Below the pieces are notes generated by a model. The model saw nothing but the letters and a program-made list of their open reading frames with translations. It made no database searches and had not been told where the DNA came from. A stretch of 64,000 nucleotides of DNA, from positions 62,001 to 126,000 of the forward strand of contig NZ_VCHY01000016.1 in assembly GCF_005877885.1 (NCBI RefSeq), given 5' to 3'. The DNA comes from Labilibacter sediminis (GTDB lineage: Bacteria > Bacteroidota > Bacteroidia > Bacteroidales > Marinilabiliaceae). The position numbers were made by a program, and so were the translations under genes. This document shows, piece after piece, positions 17,161 through 26,194 of the stretch. Every line of letters begins with the position of its first letter. Positions within the stretch are counted from its first letter, which is position 1.

Positions 17161-18429
17161 TTAAAGATCAAAACCGATGTCGCTTCTTAGGTATTTAGCC
17201 TCAAAATTGATGGTTTCAGCACCTTTGTATGATTTAGCTAATGCTTCTTTCATGTCATTTCCTGTTGCACTTACAGCAATAACTCTTCCGCCGTTGCTAA
17301 CTACCTTACCATCCTCAAGTTTTGTTCCGGCATGAAAAGGAAGGGCATCTGTTACCTGATCTAGTCCGGTAATTTCTTTTCCTTTTTCATATGCCTCAGG
17401 ATAACCACCAGATACCATCATCACGGTAGTTGCTGTGTGATCTTCAAACTCAATGGTGTAGTCTTTAAGCCTTTTAGCTGCAGTTGCTTCCAGTAACTCT
17501 AAAAAGTCACTTTTAATACGTGGCATTACAACTTCAGTTTCAGGATCACCCATTCTAACGTTGTACTCAATAACGTAAGGTTCGTCTCCAACTTTTATTA
17601 AACCAATAAAAACAAATCCTTTGTAAGGAACCTCATCACCATAAAGACCCGAAATCGTTGGGTGGATAATTTTTCTATGTACTTTCTTCATAAAAGTTTC
17701 ATCCGCAAAAGGAACCGGACTAATGGCGCCCATACCGCCTGTGTTTAAGCCGGTATCGCCTTCTCCAATTCTTTTGTAGTCTTTAGCCTCAGGAAGAACA
17801 ACGTAAGCAGATCCATCAGTTAATACAAAAACAGAAAGCTCTATACCATCTAAAAACTCTTCGATAACTACTTTCTCACTTGCCGCACCAAACTTACCAT
17901 CTAACATGTTCTTAAGTTCGCTTTTGGCTTCGTCAATATCATTAATAATAAGAACGCCTTTCCCGGCGGCCAACCCATCTGCTTTTAGCACGTATGGTGA
18001 CTTCATTTCATCTAAAAAGGAAAGTCCTTCTTCTATGTTTGCTTTAGTAACAGATTTGTATTTAGCCGTTGGTATTCCATAGCGAAACATGAAGTCTTTA
18101 GAAAACTCTTTACTGCCTTCTAGCTGAGCTCCTCTTTTACCAGGACCAATAACAGGTATGCTGGCAAGCTCAGGGTCGTTTAAAAAGAAATCTTTGACTC
18201 CTCTTACCAATGGCTCTTCCGGACCTACAACCATCATGTCAATCTCGTGCTTTAAAGCTACTTTTTTTACAGCCTCAAAGTCATTAGGGTCAATATTTTC
18301 ATTAATGCCAATATTTGCTGTTCCAGCGTTACCGGGAGCAATAATTAGTTGGGTTAATTTTGGGCTTTGTTTAAGTTTCCAGGCCAAGGCATGCTCTCTG
18401 CCTCCCGACCCTAATAGTAGTACCTTCAT
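17161..18429 (-). CDS. purD: Phosphoribosylamine-glycine ligase
   Basis: 422 residues, full length. The start MKVLLLGSGGREHALAWKL is the diagnostic GARS N-terminus. The ATP-grasp core has LKADGLAAGKGVLI, VVIEEFLDGIELSVFVLTDG and NTGGMGAISPVP, then VIEYNVRMGDPETEVVMPR. It catalyses the second step of purine synthesis (phosphoribosylamine plus glycine plus ATP to GAR) in the cytosol. No other pur genes are nearby. Confidence 0.97.
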   Translation of the reverse strand: MKVLLLGSGGREHALAWKLKQSPKLTQLIIAPGNAGTANIGINENIDPNDFEAVKKVALKHEIDMMVVGPEEPLVRGVKDFFLNDPELASIPVIGPGKRGAQLEGSKEFSKDFMFRYGIPTAKYKSVTKANIEEGLSFLDEMKSPYVLKADGLAAGKGVLIINDIDEAKSELKNMLDGKFGAASEKVVIEEFLDGIELSVFVLTDGSAYVVLPEAKDYKRIGEGDTGLNTGGMGAISPVPFADETFMKKVHRKIIHPTISGLYGDEVPYKGFVFIGLIKVGDEPYVIEYNVRMGDPETEVVMPRIKSDFLELLEATAAKRLKDYTIEFEDHTATTVMMVSGGYPEAYEKGKEITGLDQVTDALPFHAGTKLEDGKVVSNGGRVIAVSATGNDMKEALAKSYKGAETINFEAKYLRSDIGFDL

Positions 18430-18543
18430 AAGTTTGCTATTAGATAAGAGTATTTTAGATAAGAGATTTAATTTGTTTCAAATTTAAATGCTTCTTTTCA
18501 AATGTCAATATCTCTATGTGATATCTTATCTTTATTTTTGAGT

Positions 18544-19152
18544 TTATTTAATTATACTTGTTTTATATTTTCTTTCTGCAATTAACTCCATGGTTTTTGG
18601 AAAAGCATACTTCATGTTTTTTTCCGCTTTCACTGAATCATGAAATACAATAATAGAGCCCGGCTTTAAATTTCTTTTTACATTATTAAAAACCTTTTCG
18701 CCTGCCAGCTTATGGTTATAGTCAAAGCTCAATATATCCCACATCACAACTTTTTTAAACTTATCTTTCAGAGGCTTCATGTACCAGGGATAAATTTGCC
18801 CGTGCGGAGGGCGGAATAAATCCGAATCTATCAGGTCGGCTGCTTTATCGATATTTTTAAAATAGGTTTCTTTGTTGTGCTGCCAGCCCCTCATGTGATT
18901 ATAGGTGTGATTACCTACCTGGTGACCTTTGCGTAGAATTTCCTGATAAATCTCCGGGTATTTAAATACATTTTCACCTACACAAAAAAAGGTCAGTTTA
19001 GCGTTCCACATATCAGCTTCGTTTAACACCCATGGTGTTATATCCGGAATAGGGCCATCATCAAACGTAACAAACACCTCGTTCTGAGATGTTTGCTCGT
19101 GCCATGTTGCGCCCTTAAAAAACGATTTGATAAGCGAATGGGGCTGTATCAT
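18544..19152 (-). CDS. Polysaccharide deacetylase (NodB homology domain, CE4)
   Basis: 202 residues covering just the NodB domain. Motif 1 is TFDDGP (Asp31-Asp32), motif 2 is HTYNH (His82 and His86, metal ligands with Asp32), motif 3 is FRPPHGQ, and motif 5 is IIVFHDS. No signal peptide is evident, so the site of action is unclear. The fold removes N- or O-acetyl groups from polysaccharides or peptidoglycan. Its ATG overlaps the stop of the DUF2723 gene by one base (TAATG), which indicates translational coupling and suggests action on the same envelope glycan or glycolipid. Confidence 0.88.
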   Translation of the reverse strand: MIQPHSLIKSFFKGATWHEQTSQNEVFVTFDDGPIPDITPWVLNEADMWNAKLTFFCVGENVFKYPEIYQEILRKGHQVGNHTYNHMRGWQHNKETYFKNIDKAADLIDSDLFRPPHGQIYPWYMKPLKDKFKKVVMWDILSFDYNHKLAGEKVFNNVKRNLKPGSIIVFHDSVKAEKNMKYAFPKTMELIAERKYKTSIIK

Positions 19153-22100
19153 TAATTGTTTATATTCAATTTGTTAGCGTTTGCAGAATCTTTTAAATTA
19201 AAGCGATTGTATTTTTTCATCAATCGGTCAATCTCTCTTTCAAACATTAAGCTTTGTTGATATTGATAAGCGAAGTTTGCTTTCTGATCCATTGGCATCG
19301 ACATATAATATTTAATCGTTTGCGAACTAATATTAGATAGTTCTGCACACAAACGATCTCCCATATTATTTTCTCCGTTTAAATAATATGCTTCAGCCAG
19401 ATATATTTTTAAGATATTATCCGGGAAAACATGAGTCGGTATTGATGCTAGTGATTTGCTTATCGATTCTCTAACATTTTCTCTGTTGTATTGATTTGCC
19501 ATTTTAGCGATTTCCGATAAAATAGCCATACTTCTTTGCATTTCGCTGTTAGCGTTTGCTTGTTTAAAAGGAGATAGAGAAGAAAAGAATTGAATTTCTT
19601 CAATAGATTGTTTTGCAAAATCAGTTAATACTTTGTCTCCTTTGTCAGCCTGTTGTGCCTTGTAATAACCTTCTGCAATAAATATAGAGAAGTAATTATG
19701 AGGAACCTTTTCAACAGGTAATTTGCTTAAAGACATATCTAAAATATCAACGGCTTTGCTTGTTTTACCTTCGTCTAATAAAGACGTGGCCAAACGCGAC
19801 ATGTTGTTGCGGATATTCATGGCCATTCTCTGATGATTCTCATCCAAGTAAACATCAGGATCATCGAAACCTCCCCAACGGAATTTATTTTTGAACTTAT
19901 CGTACATTTTATCGGAAGCTACGCGTCCTATTTGTCCGTCAGGATTTTTGGTTTTTATTGGTACCACTTTGTAGGCAAATCCTTCCAGCTGGAAATAATC
20001 ATCTAAGCCTGCATAGTTATCTTGTCCAACAGTAACAGCAAAATATATTGGTCTGTTCCAGTCATTGTTCGATAACATATCTAAAATCATCAACTCATTT
20101 TTTAAGATGTATGATTTGTTGATTTCAATGTTGAGTTGAGGCACAATTAAGTGAGCTGCATCTTCACTTACAATTCCTTTTTGTACGATTTTAAGACTGT
20201 CGGCAGGTATTGAGAATGATGTTGCCGGTAAATGCTCTACTCTTCCATATTGCGGAAGTTCTTTTGTTTTAGGATTTTCACTTGCCACAAATTTTATGGC
20301 TTCTTTCATGTCTAACCTTCCGTCAATTCTTTTAATCACATGTACAATGTCTCTTGAGCCGGTAACATATTGATCATGTTTAAGTGAGAAAGGCAATGGA
20401 TCAGAATCATATGCTTTTCTTCCCATCTGATCAATGTACCAATCTGTTTGAAGGTAGCTTAAGTTACATACTCTTACATCCAATCGGTATCCTTCAACTT
20501 CCTGAGCATACCATAACGGGAATGTGTCATTATCACCGTTGGTAAAAATAATGGCATTTTCATCGCAAGTATCCAGATAATTAAATGCTAGGTCTCTGGC
20601 TACATTTCTTTTTGAACGGTTGTGGTCGTCCCAGTTTTCGGAAAGCATAATGCCCGGCACCAATAAAAGGGTGATTAAAGTAGCTGCAATACTGGCTACC
20701 TTTCCGGGAGCAAATTTTTTAATTCCTTCAACAACACCTAATACCCCTAGTCCAATCCAGATAGCAAATGCATAAAACGATCCGGCATATGCATAATCGC
20801 GTTCTCTTGGCTGCAAAGGAGTTTGGTTTAGGTACAGTACAATTGCTAATCCGGTTAAAAAGAACAACAACATCACAACCCAAAATCCTTGTTTTCCTTC
20901 TTTTCCACGTGATACCTGGAAGAGTATTCCTATTAATCCAAGAATTAAAGGAAGTAAATAGTATTTGTTTCGTGCTTTATTATTCTTGTATATTTCAGGA
21001 AGTTTCGACTGGTCGCCTAATCGCGCATTATCCAAAAATGGAATACCAGAGATCCAGTTTCCTTTGTGAATTTCACCATGACCTTGAATATCGTTCTGTC
21101 TACCTGCAAAGTTCCACATAAAATACCTAAAGTACATGTGTCTTATTTGGTAATTGAAGAAGAACTTAAAGTTTTGACCAAAGGTTGGCAGTGTTACTGT
21201 TTCCGTTTCCCCAGTTTCAGGATTTGGAATACCAATAGGATTTCCTTTGGGTGAACCTGCCCAACTCTTATATTGATCTATGTGTCTTTGTTCGCGACTA
21301 TACATCCTTGGGAAAATAGTGGTTGTTTGGTCGTTAAATACGTAATCCGGTTTGTGGTCAACCGTTTTGTATTCGCCATCTTTCTTAATGCGTATCGGAG
21401 CACCTTTTCTTTTGCTCGATTTTACCCTGTCAATAGGAGAGTTATAATACTGACCGGTAAACAATGGTCGGTCACCATATTGCTCCCTGTTTAAGTACCC
21501 CATCATTGAAAATACATCTTCAGGAGAGTTTTGGTCCATTGTAGGGTTTGCAAAAGAACGAATAACAATCATCGAAAACGATGAATAACCTATTAAGATA
21601 ACTGTTATAGCAAGTAATATGGTATTAAGTATAACTTTCTCTTTTTTATAAGTATACCATATTCCATAAATTAAACCTGCAATCAATAAAACAATGTAAA
21701 CTGCAATTCCGGTGTTGAAAGGAGCACCTATTCCATTAACAAAAAACAGCTCGAACCAGCTTGCAATTCTAATGGTATTAGGAATGATACCATAAAGTAT
21801 ACCAACTAATATTACAGCAGATAATCCTAAAGCTTTTAGGATTCCATTACGGGATACTTCAAATTTTTTGAAGTAATATACAAGAACAATGGCTGGTATA
21901 GCAAGTAAGTTTAGTAAGTGAACTCCAATGGATAGTCCCATCAGGTAGGCAATTAGTATAAGCCAGCGATTAGCGTATTTGTCATCTGCAACATCTTCCC
22001 ATTTTAAAATGGCCCAAAATACCATGGCGGTAAATAAGGATGACATAGCATAAACTTCACCCTCAACAGCAGAAAACCAGAAGGTATCAGAAAAAGTGTA

Positions 22101-22484
22101 AGCCAATGCACCAACAAATCCGGCTCCAATAACAGCCCACGATCTCCATTCTTCTTTGCCATCGGTGATAAAAATCTTTTTAGCTAAATGAGTAATGGTC
22201 CAGAATAAAAACAAAATGGTGAATGCACTTGACAGAGCACTCATCATATTAATCATAAAAGCTACAGACCCTGTATCAGGAGCAAAAAGAGAAAAGAATC
22301 GTCCAACAATCATAAAAACAGGAGCGCCCGGAGGGTGTCCAACTAATAGCTTATATGATGTTGATATAAATTCACCACAATCCCAAAAGCTGGCTGTAGG
22401 TTCAATAGTCATGGTGTAAACCACAGCGGCAATGGCAAATGATAACCACCCAAAAAGGTTGTTCAGTAATTTATGATTCTTCAT
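19152..22484 (-). CDS. DUF2723 large membrane protein (GT-C-like)
   Basis: 1110 residues. The N-terminal 570 residues have about 12 membrane helices with the family signature TMTIEPTASFWDCGEFISTSYKL and GHPPGAPVF, where the Asp-Cys-Gly-Glu motif corresponds to the acidic residue in the first periplasmic loop of GT-C glycosyltransferases. A periplasmic part follows (for example TNGDNDTFPLWYAQEVEGYRLDVRVCNLSYL), then helical TPR-like repeats to the C-terminus (about 860-1100). Homology to protein O-mannosyltransferase-type enzymes has been proposed for the family; the reaction is not established. It is coupled to a deacetylase downstream. Confidence 0.85.
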   Translation of the reverse strand: MKNHKLLNNLFGWLSFAIAAVVYTMTIEPTASFWDCGEFISTSYKLLVGHPPGAPVFMIVGRFFSLFAPDTGSVAFMINMMSALSSAFTILFLFWTITHLAKKIFITDGKEEWRSWAVIGAGFVGALAYTFSDTFWFSAVEGEVYAMSSLFTAMVFWAILKWEDVADDKYANRWLILIAYLMGLSIGVHLLNLLAIPAIVLVYYFKKFEVSRNGILKALGLSAVILVGILYGIIPNTIRIASWFELFFVNGIGAPFNTGIAVYIVLLIAGLIYGIWYTYKKEKVILNTILLAITVILIGYSSFSMIVIRSFANPTMDQNSPEDVFSMMGYLNREQYGDRPLFTGQYYNSPIDRVKSSKRKGAPIRIKKDGEYKTVDHKPDYVFNDQTTTIFPRMYSREQRHIDQYKSWAGSPKGNPIGIPNPETGETETVTLPTFGQNFKFFFNYQIRHMYFRYFMWNFAGRQNDIQGHGEIHKGNWISGIPFLDNARLGDQSKLPEIYKNNKARNKYYLLPLILGLIGILFQVSRGKEGKQGFWVVMLLFFLTGLAIVLYLNQTPLQPRERDYAYAGSFYAFAIWIGLGVLGVVEGIKKFAPGKVASIAATLITLLLVPGIMLSENWDDHNRSKRNVARDLAFNYLDTCDENAIIFTNGDNDTFPLWYAQEVEGYRLDVRVCNLSYLQTDWYIDQMGRKAYDSDPLPFSLKHDQYVTGSRDIVHVIKRIDGRLDMKEAIKFVASENPKTKELPQYGRVEHLPATSFSIPADSLKIVQKGIVSEDAAHLIVPQLNIEINKSYILKNELMILDMLSNNDWNRPIYFAVTVGQDNYAGLDDYFQLEGFAYKVVPIKTKNPDGQIGRVASDKMYDKFKNKFRWGGFDDPDVYLDENHQRMAMNIRNNMSRLATSLLDEGKTSKAVDILDMSLSKLPVEKVPHNYFSIFIAEGYYKAQQADKGDKVLTDFAKQSIEEIQFFSSLSPFKQANANSEMQRSMAILSEIAKMANQYNRENVRESISKSLASIPTHVFPDNILKIYLAEAYYLNGENNMGDRLCAELSNISSQTIKYYMSMPMDQKANFAYQYQQSLMFEREIDRLMKKYNRFNLKDSANANKLNINN

Positions 22485-22933
22485 GGTTTGTCTTGTTATT
22501 CTCTGTATATCAGATTTATGTTGTATCTATATTGTATGTTCTAAACGAACTGCGATGCCAAAAATAACTAAATTTTGTCAAACACATTTTTTATGTCAAA
22601 GAATGTTTGAACTTTAACCGAATTTTAACAAGTAAATGAGGAGATCTGGTTAATGGATTAAATTAACGAGGTGTATTGATGAGGGAGGTAAATACTATTG
22701 GTTTCATCCAGAGTTCATGTTATATCAGAGTAAAATATTTTTAAAAACTTTATTTGAGAAGGATCTTAAGGAGGACTAAATTTGATAGTAATGTGGATTT
22801 TAGTTGGACGGTTTACTTTTTTTGAAAAAAAAATAAAATAAAATGAGTTTGTGTAATAAAAAGAAATTGAGAAGGATAGATTGTGTATGGGGTGGTTCAA
22901 GAAAAGAGCTTGAAGAAAAAAAGAAAAAAAATA
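22485..22933. other. Non-coding gap upstream of DUF2723 and tRNA-Gln
   Basis: AT-rich, no coding frame. A possible -7 box for the DUF2723 gene (TATTTTTG read on the minus strand, 22566-22559) is present without a well-spaced -33. Nothing else is seen. Confidence 0.5.
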
Positions 22934-22964
22934 TTTGCCAGTATTAAAAAAAGCTGTACTTTTG
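22934..22964 (+). promoter_or_regulatory. Promoter of tRNA-Gln
   Basis: TTTG (22934-22937), a 19-base spacer and TACTTTTG (22957-22964) match the Bacteroidota consensus, 30 bases before the tRNA. Confidence 0.8.
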
Positions 22965-22994
22965 CATCGCTTTCAAAAAGAAAGACATGAGGAT

Positions 22995-23067
22995 TGTCCC
23001 ATGGTGTAATTGGCAACACGTCTGGTTTTGGTCCAGAAGAGTTTAGGTTCGAGCCCTAATGGGACAA
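22995..23067 (+). tRNA. tRNA-Gln (anticodon TTG)
   Basis: Acceptor strands TGTCCCA (22995-23001) and TGGGACA (23060-23066) pair, with discriminator A. The anticodon arm TCTGG-TTTTGGT-CCAGA gives anticodon UUG (codon CAA). The T-arm has GGTTCGAGCCC-type sequence. The U1-A72 pair is typical of tRNA-Gln. CCA is not encoded. Confidence 0.95.
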
Positions 23068-23076
23068 CAAAAAAAA

Positions 23077-23108
23077 GCTTGAAATCATTCGATTTCAAGC
23101 TTTTTTTT
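23077..23108 (+). terminator. Intrinsic terminator after tRNA-Gln
   Basis: GCTTGAAATC (23077-23086), loop ATTC, GATTTCAAGC (23091-23100), then eight T. Confidence 0.95.
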
Positions 23109-23199
23109 ATGCACTAAAATGACTTCCTGACTTTGTAGAGGTGTTGATAAAACGTTGATAAAAAGAAGAATACTTCTGGCTATATATCTGCCTTATTTT

Positions 23200-23222
23200 G
23201 GTAAATTTCTATAAAATTTACC
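23200..23222. promoter_or_regulatory. Perfect inverted repeat before a small open frame
   Basis: GGTAAATTT (23200-23208) and AAATTTACC (23214-23222) are perfect 9-bp arms around CTATA. It abuts a strong Shine-Dalgarno-like GGAGG (23223-23227). It may be an operator or an mRNA hairpin. Confidence 0.4.
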
Positions 23223-23226
23223 GGAG

Positions 23227-23451
23227 GTGATAAAAGTTGTTGCTACTTTCCTTGTTGTATTGTCTGTTTTGAGTTTTATAAATGTGGAGCAGAAAGTTGT
23301 CGTTGATGGCAATAGAGGCATTTTATCTTCCATAGTAAAAACAGATTCTGTAATTATTTCAAATCTTAGTTCCTGTTTAAAAGTACATAATAAAAATAGA
23401 GCATTTGTTGTTCCTTGTGATCAGTGTAGATGTTTTGTTTGTTCTGGCTAA
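23227..23451 (+). CDS. Possible small exported protein with a Cys cluster
   Basis: A 74-codon frame opening with GTG. It starts with a hydrophobic segment (VVATFLVVLSVLSFI) that could be a signal anchor and ends with a C-x2-C-x-C-x2-C cluster (CDQCRCFVC). The GTG is fused to a GGAGG motif, which is too close to serve it as a ribosome site, so the start is doubtful. No homologue comes to mind. It lies 70 bases before a LytTR regulator gene on the same strand. Confidence 0.3.
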   Translation: MIKVVATFLVVLSVLSFINVEQKVVVDGNRGILSSIVKTDSVIISNLSSCLKVHNKNRAFVVPCDQCRCFVCSG

Positions 23452-23520
23452 ATAAAGATCAAAAAATATAATTATTGTATAAGAAGTAAAGGTTTAGGTT
23501 TCATTATAAAAGAGTGAGCT

Positions 23521-24309
23521 ATGAAAAAAATAAAAGTATTGATAGCTGATGATGATTTTAGGATGAATAGGGCTGTAGAGCGCATTCTGAATCAAAATTT
23601 TATTTCTATAGAAGTGGTTGCTCAAACGTCTACGGTTGAAAATACAATTGAAACATTGTATCAGCAAAAGCCTCATGTAGCCATTTTAGATTTGCATTTA
23701 ATAGGAGGTACTGCCGTGGAGGTGGTAAGGAGGACGCGTGACTTGGATTTTAAGGTGATATTTATGTCGGCCTATCAGGAATTTGCTTTGGATGATATAA
23801 GGTTTGCTTCCATTGACTTTGTGTATAAACCATTGGATATTAGTGAGCTTTTGGTGGTTGTGGATCAGGTGATATCGGGTTTGGTTGAAGAAGGGTATAG
23901 GAAAAAGATGAATACATTCTTTAAAAATACCAGTCAGGAAAGTATAGGGAAAGATATTGTTTTTAAAACCCGGTCGGGAATAGTGTCAGTGCCTATTGGA
24001 AATATTGTTTGTGGACATTCAGATTATGGATTGTCTCGGTTTTATTTTCTTAAGCGCCCTGCTATTGCAGTTAATCAGCCATTGAGGCGTTATGAGTCCA
24101 TGTTGCAATCATATAATTTTTATAGATGCGAGTCGCATTATATTATTAATTTAAATCAAATCGACAGACTTGAAATGGAAACCGGAAGTGTATTGATGAA
24201 TAATGGACAGTTGGTTCCGGTTGATTATAAACGTATGGGAGTTATTAAGGATTACTTAAGGGCTCATGCAAGAATGCGTCATGTTTCTGTTGGCGTTTTA
24301 CACAATTAA
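23521..24309 (+). CDS. LytTR-family response regulator
   Basis: 262 residues. The receiver domain (about 4-120) has the acidic pocket ADDD (10-13), phospho-acceptor Asp57 (AILDLHL), Ser88-type switch (FMSAYQ) and Lys (VYKPLD). The C-terminal half is a LytTR DNA-binding domain (FKTRSGIVSVPIGNIVCGHSDYG, then FYRCESHYIINLNQIDRLE and VPVDYKRMGVIKDYL). It should bind DNA as a dimer when phosphorylated. No LytS/YehU-type sensor kinase is adjacent, so the partner lies elsewhere. Confidence 0.9.
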   Translation: MKKIKVLIADDDFRMNRAVERILNQNFISIEVVAQTSTVENTIETLYQQKPHVAILDLHLIGGTAVEVVRRTRDLDFKVIFMSAYQEFALDDIRFASIDFVYKPLDISELLVVVDQVISGLVEEGYRKKMNTFFKNTSQESIGKDIVFKTRSGIVSVPIGNIVCGHSDYGLSRFYFLKRPAIAVNQPLRRYESMLQSYNFYRCESHYIINLNQIDRLEMETGSVLMNNGQLVPVDYKRMGVIKDYLRAHARMRHVSVGVLHN

Positions 24310-24316
24310 TGAGTCT

Positions 24317-24829
24317 TTATAAACTAAATCGCCAAAGTTTGTTTTTCCATATTTCGCCTGCATAATCAATGCCTATTCTTTTTGAGTATGTGCACTTAGG
24401 TGTTTGATTGTCTAATTCTTCTATCCAGATTATTTTTGAAGAACAAAGGTCTGTGCCATAAAAAGACTTGTCAATATTTAACCTTTTACCAACTCTACCT
24501 GGACCATTTACTTCATCTATGCTTCTAATCAAAACTGCTTGTGGGTTATTCTTAGCACCGCAAACAACATTAAGCATCCAGTGTATTCCATATATAATAT
24601 ACGTGTATACTTTACCGCCCTCTTCATACATGACTTCAGTTCGTTTTGTGCGCCCTTTGCTGGCGTGGCATGCGAGATCTTCTTCGCCACAGTAGGCTTC
24701 TGTTTCTGTAATCATGAATTTCTCGATTTTACCATCTGTGTTTTTTACAATATACTTTCCTAAAAGTTGTGGGGCCAAGTCAAGTGCATTTTGTTTAAAG
24801 AATTCTTTTGAAAGTCTTATGGGGGTCAT
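24317..24829 (-). CDS. DNA-3-methyladenine glycosylase (AAG/MPG family)
   Basis: 170 residues, slightly shorter than the usual 185-200. Family motifs are present: LAPQLLGKYIV, ITETEAYCGEEDLACHASKGRTKR (with the catalytic Glu and the Y/H of the active site), YTYIIYGIHWMLNVVCG and AVLIRSIDEVNGPGRVGKRLNID. It excises alkylated purines from DNA in base excision repair. The shortened C-terminus still has the KRIGIDYAGE strand. It faces the LytTR gene tail to tail with a 7-base gap. Confidence 0.9.
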   Translation of the reverse strand: MTPIRLSKEFFKQNALDLAPQLLGKYIVKNTDGKIEKFMITETEAYCGEEDLACHASKGRTKRTEVMYEEGGKVYTYIIYGIHWMLNVVCGAKNNPQAVLIRSIDEVNGPGRVGKRLNIDKSFYGTDLCSSKIIWIEELDNQTPKCTYSKRIGIDYAGEIWKNKLWRFSL

Positions 24830-25206
24830 TTTTGTGTGTTTTTTTAGTTTGCGAATAATTTGCGTTTAAATCAAAAGTTTAATCTCTGGTGATTAAAGAT
24901 TTATTTGTAATCAGGTTGTAGTTTGTTGTGGATTCATAACTATAAGATATTGAGTTCCCTTGAAAGTAATTGAAGAGTAAAATATATGGATTTTTTTATA
25001 AAAATATTCGTGAATAATAAAAATAAACCGTACTTTTGCGGCCGATTATTATTTATGCCGAACAGTGCAAGATGATATAACTGAGTTAGTTAGAATGTTG
25101 TTTACGATGGGAAGTTTACGACTAATAGCTTGCTGGTTAGATTGTTATGCTGTTTGATCTGAATGTTTTAATAATATTTGGTTTAATTTTTTAACAAAGT
25201 AAGATT
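24830..25206 (+). promoter_or_regulatory. Promoter region and leader of the rplM operon
   Basis: A -7 box TACTTTTG (25031-25038), with a weak TTCG 20 bases upstream, implies a leader of about 160 bases before the rplM GTG. AACAGTGCAAG (25061-25071) can pair imperfectly with CTTGCTGGTT (25129-25138), and two direct copies of GTTTACGA lie in between. Ribosomal-protein operons often carry autoregulatory leaders; binding of L13 here is inference. Confidence 0.45.
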
Positions 25207-25662
25207 GTGAATACTTTAAGTTACAAAACAGTATCGGCAAACAAAGCAACTGCTAATAAGGAGTGGGTTGTGGTAGATGCAACTGATATGGTAGTAGGTC
25301 GCTTAGCTTCGAAAGTAGCTAAGTTATTAAGAGGTAAGTATAAGCCTAACTACACACCTCATGTTGACTGCGGAGATAATGTAATTATCCTTAACGCAGA
25401 TAAAGTTCGTTTAACAGGAAACAAGTGGGAAGGTAGAACTTTCTATTATCACTCAGGTTTCCCGGGTGGACGTACTGATGTTACCCCAGCAGAATTGTTT
25501 GCTAAAAGTCCTGAGAGACTTGTTGAAAGAGCTGTAAAAGGTATGTTACCAAAATCACGTTTAGGACGTCAGCTTTTCAGTAACCTATTTGTGTATGTTG
25601 GTGGAGAGCACAAACAAGAGGCACAAAAGCCAAAGTCAATCGATTTAAACTTATATAAGTAA
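25207..25662 (+). CDS. rplM: 50S ribosomal protein L13
   Basis: 151 residues with a GTG start. KEWVVVDATDMVVGRLASKVAKLLRGKYK, the DCGDNVIILNADKVRLTG core and GMLPKSRLGRQ are characteristic of uL13. The operon rplM-rpsI is universal in bacteria. The stop overlaps the rpsI start by one base (TAATG). Confidence 0.98.
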   Translation: MNTLSYKTVSANKATANKEWVVVDATDMVVGRLASKVAKLLRGKYKPNYTPHVDCGDNVIILNADKVRLTGNKWEGRTFYYHSGFPGGRTDVTPAELFAKSPERLVERAVKGMLPKSRLGRQLFSNLFVYVGGEHKQEAQKPKSIDLNLYK

Positions 25663-26054
25663 TGAGTATGGAAGTTATAAATGCAATCGGTAGAAGAAAA
25701 GCTGCTGTGGCTCGTATTTATTTGAGCGAAGGTAAAGGACAAATTACCATCAATAAGCGTGATCTTAAGGAATTTTTTCCATCACCTATTTTACAATATA
25801 TTGTAACTCAGCCATTAAATACTTTAGGAGTAGCTGAGAACTATGATATTAAAGTAAATATTTACGGTGGAGGAATTAAAGGGCAAGCAGAAGCTATTAG
25901 ATTAGCTGTTGCTCGTGCACTAGTAAAAGTTGACGAAGAAAATAAACCTGCTTTAAAAGCACAAGGATTTATGACTCGCGACGCAAGAGTTGTTGAGCGT
26001 AAAAAACCTGGACAGCCTAAAGCTCGTAAGAAATTTCAATTTAGTAAACGTTAA
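25662..26054 (+). CDS. rpsI: 30S ribosomal protein S9
   Basis: 130 residues. NAIGRRKAAVARIYLSEGKGQITINKRDL at the start and the C-terminal PGQPKARKKFQFSKR tail, which reaches the ribosomal P site, are diagnostic of uS9. The start overlaps the rplM stop. A 140-base gap with an inverted repeat separates it from rpsB. Confidence 0.98.
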   Translation: MSMEVINAIGRRKAAVARIYLSEGKGQITINKRDLKEFFPSPILQYIVTQPLNTLGVAENYDIKVNIYGGGIKGQAEAIRLAVARALVKVDEENKPALKAQGFMTRDARVVERKKPGQPKARKKFQFSKR

Positions 26055-26085
26055 TATTTTTCGGGTGCGTTTAGTATCTAAACTA

Positions 26086-26150
26086 CTAAGATTCTTTTCA
26101 TTCAAATGTTACTTGTTAACTGTTAATTGCTAACTGAAAAGACTACTTAG
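26086..26150 (+). promoter_or_regulatory. Inverted repeat in the rpsB leader
   Basis: CTAAGATTCTTTTCA (26086-26100) can pair with TGAAAAGACTACTTAG (26135-26150), enclosing 34 bases with TTAAC/GTTAA repeats. It lies 45 bases before the rpsB ATG. It may be a leader structure controlling rpsB-tsf or only a dispersed motif; there is no T-run, so it is not a terminator on the plus strand. Confidence 0.4.
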
Positions 26151-26194
26151 GGGTTGATATTTAAAGAATGTAAACGACATTAAAAAAAACAAAG

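Noticed and set aside
14473-18429. Natural-product biosynthetic cluster around the carbamoyltransferase
   Set aside because: Neighbours are purD, a DUF6427 protein and an outer-membrane-type protein; there are no synthetase, tailoring or resistance genes.
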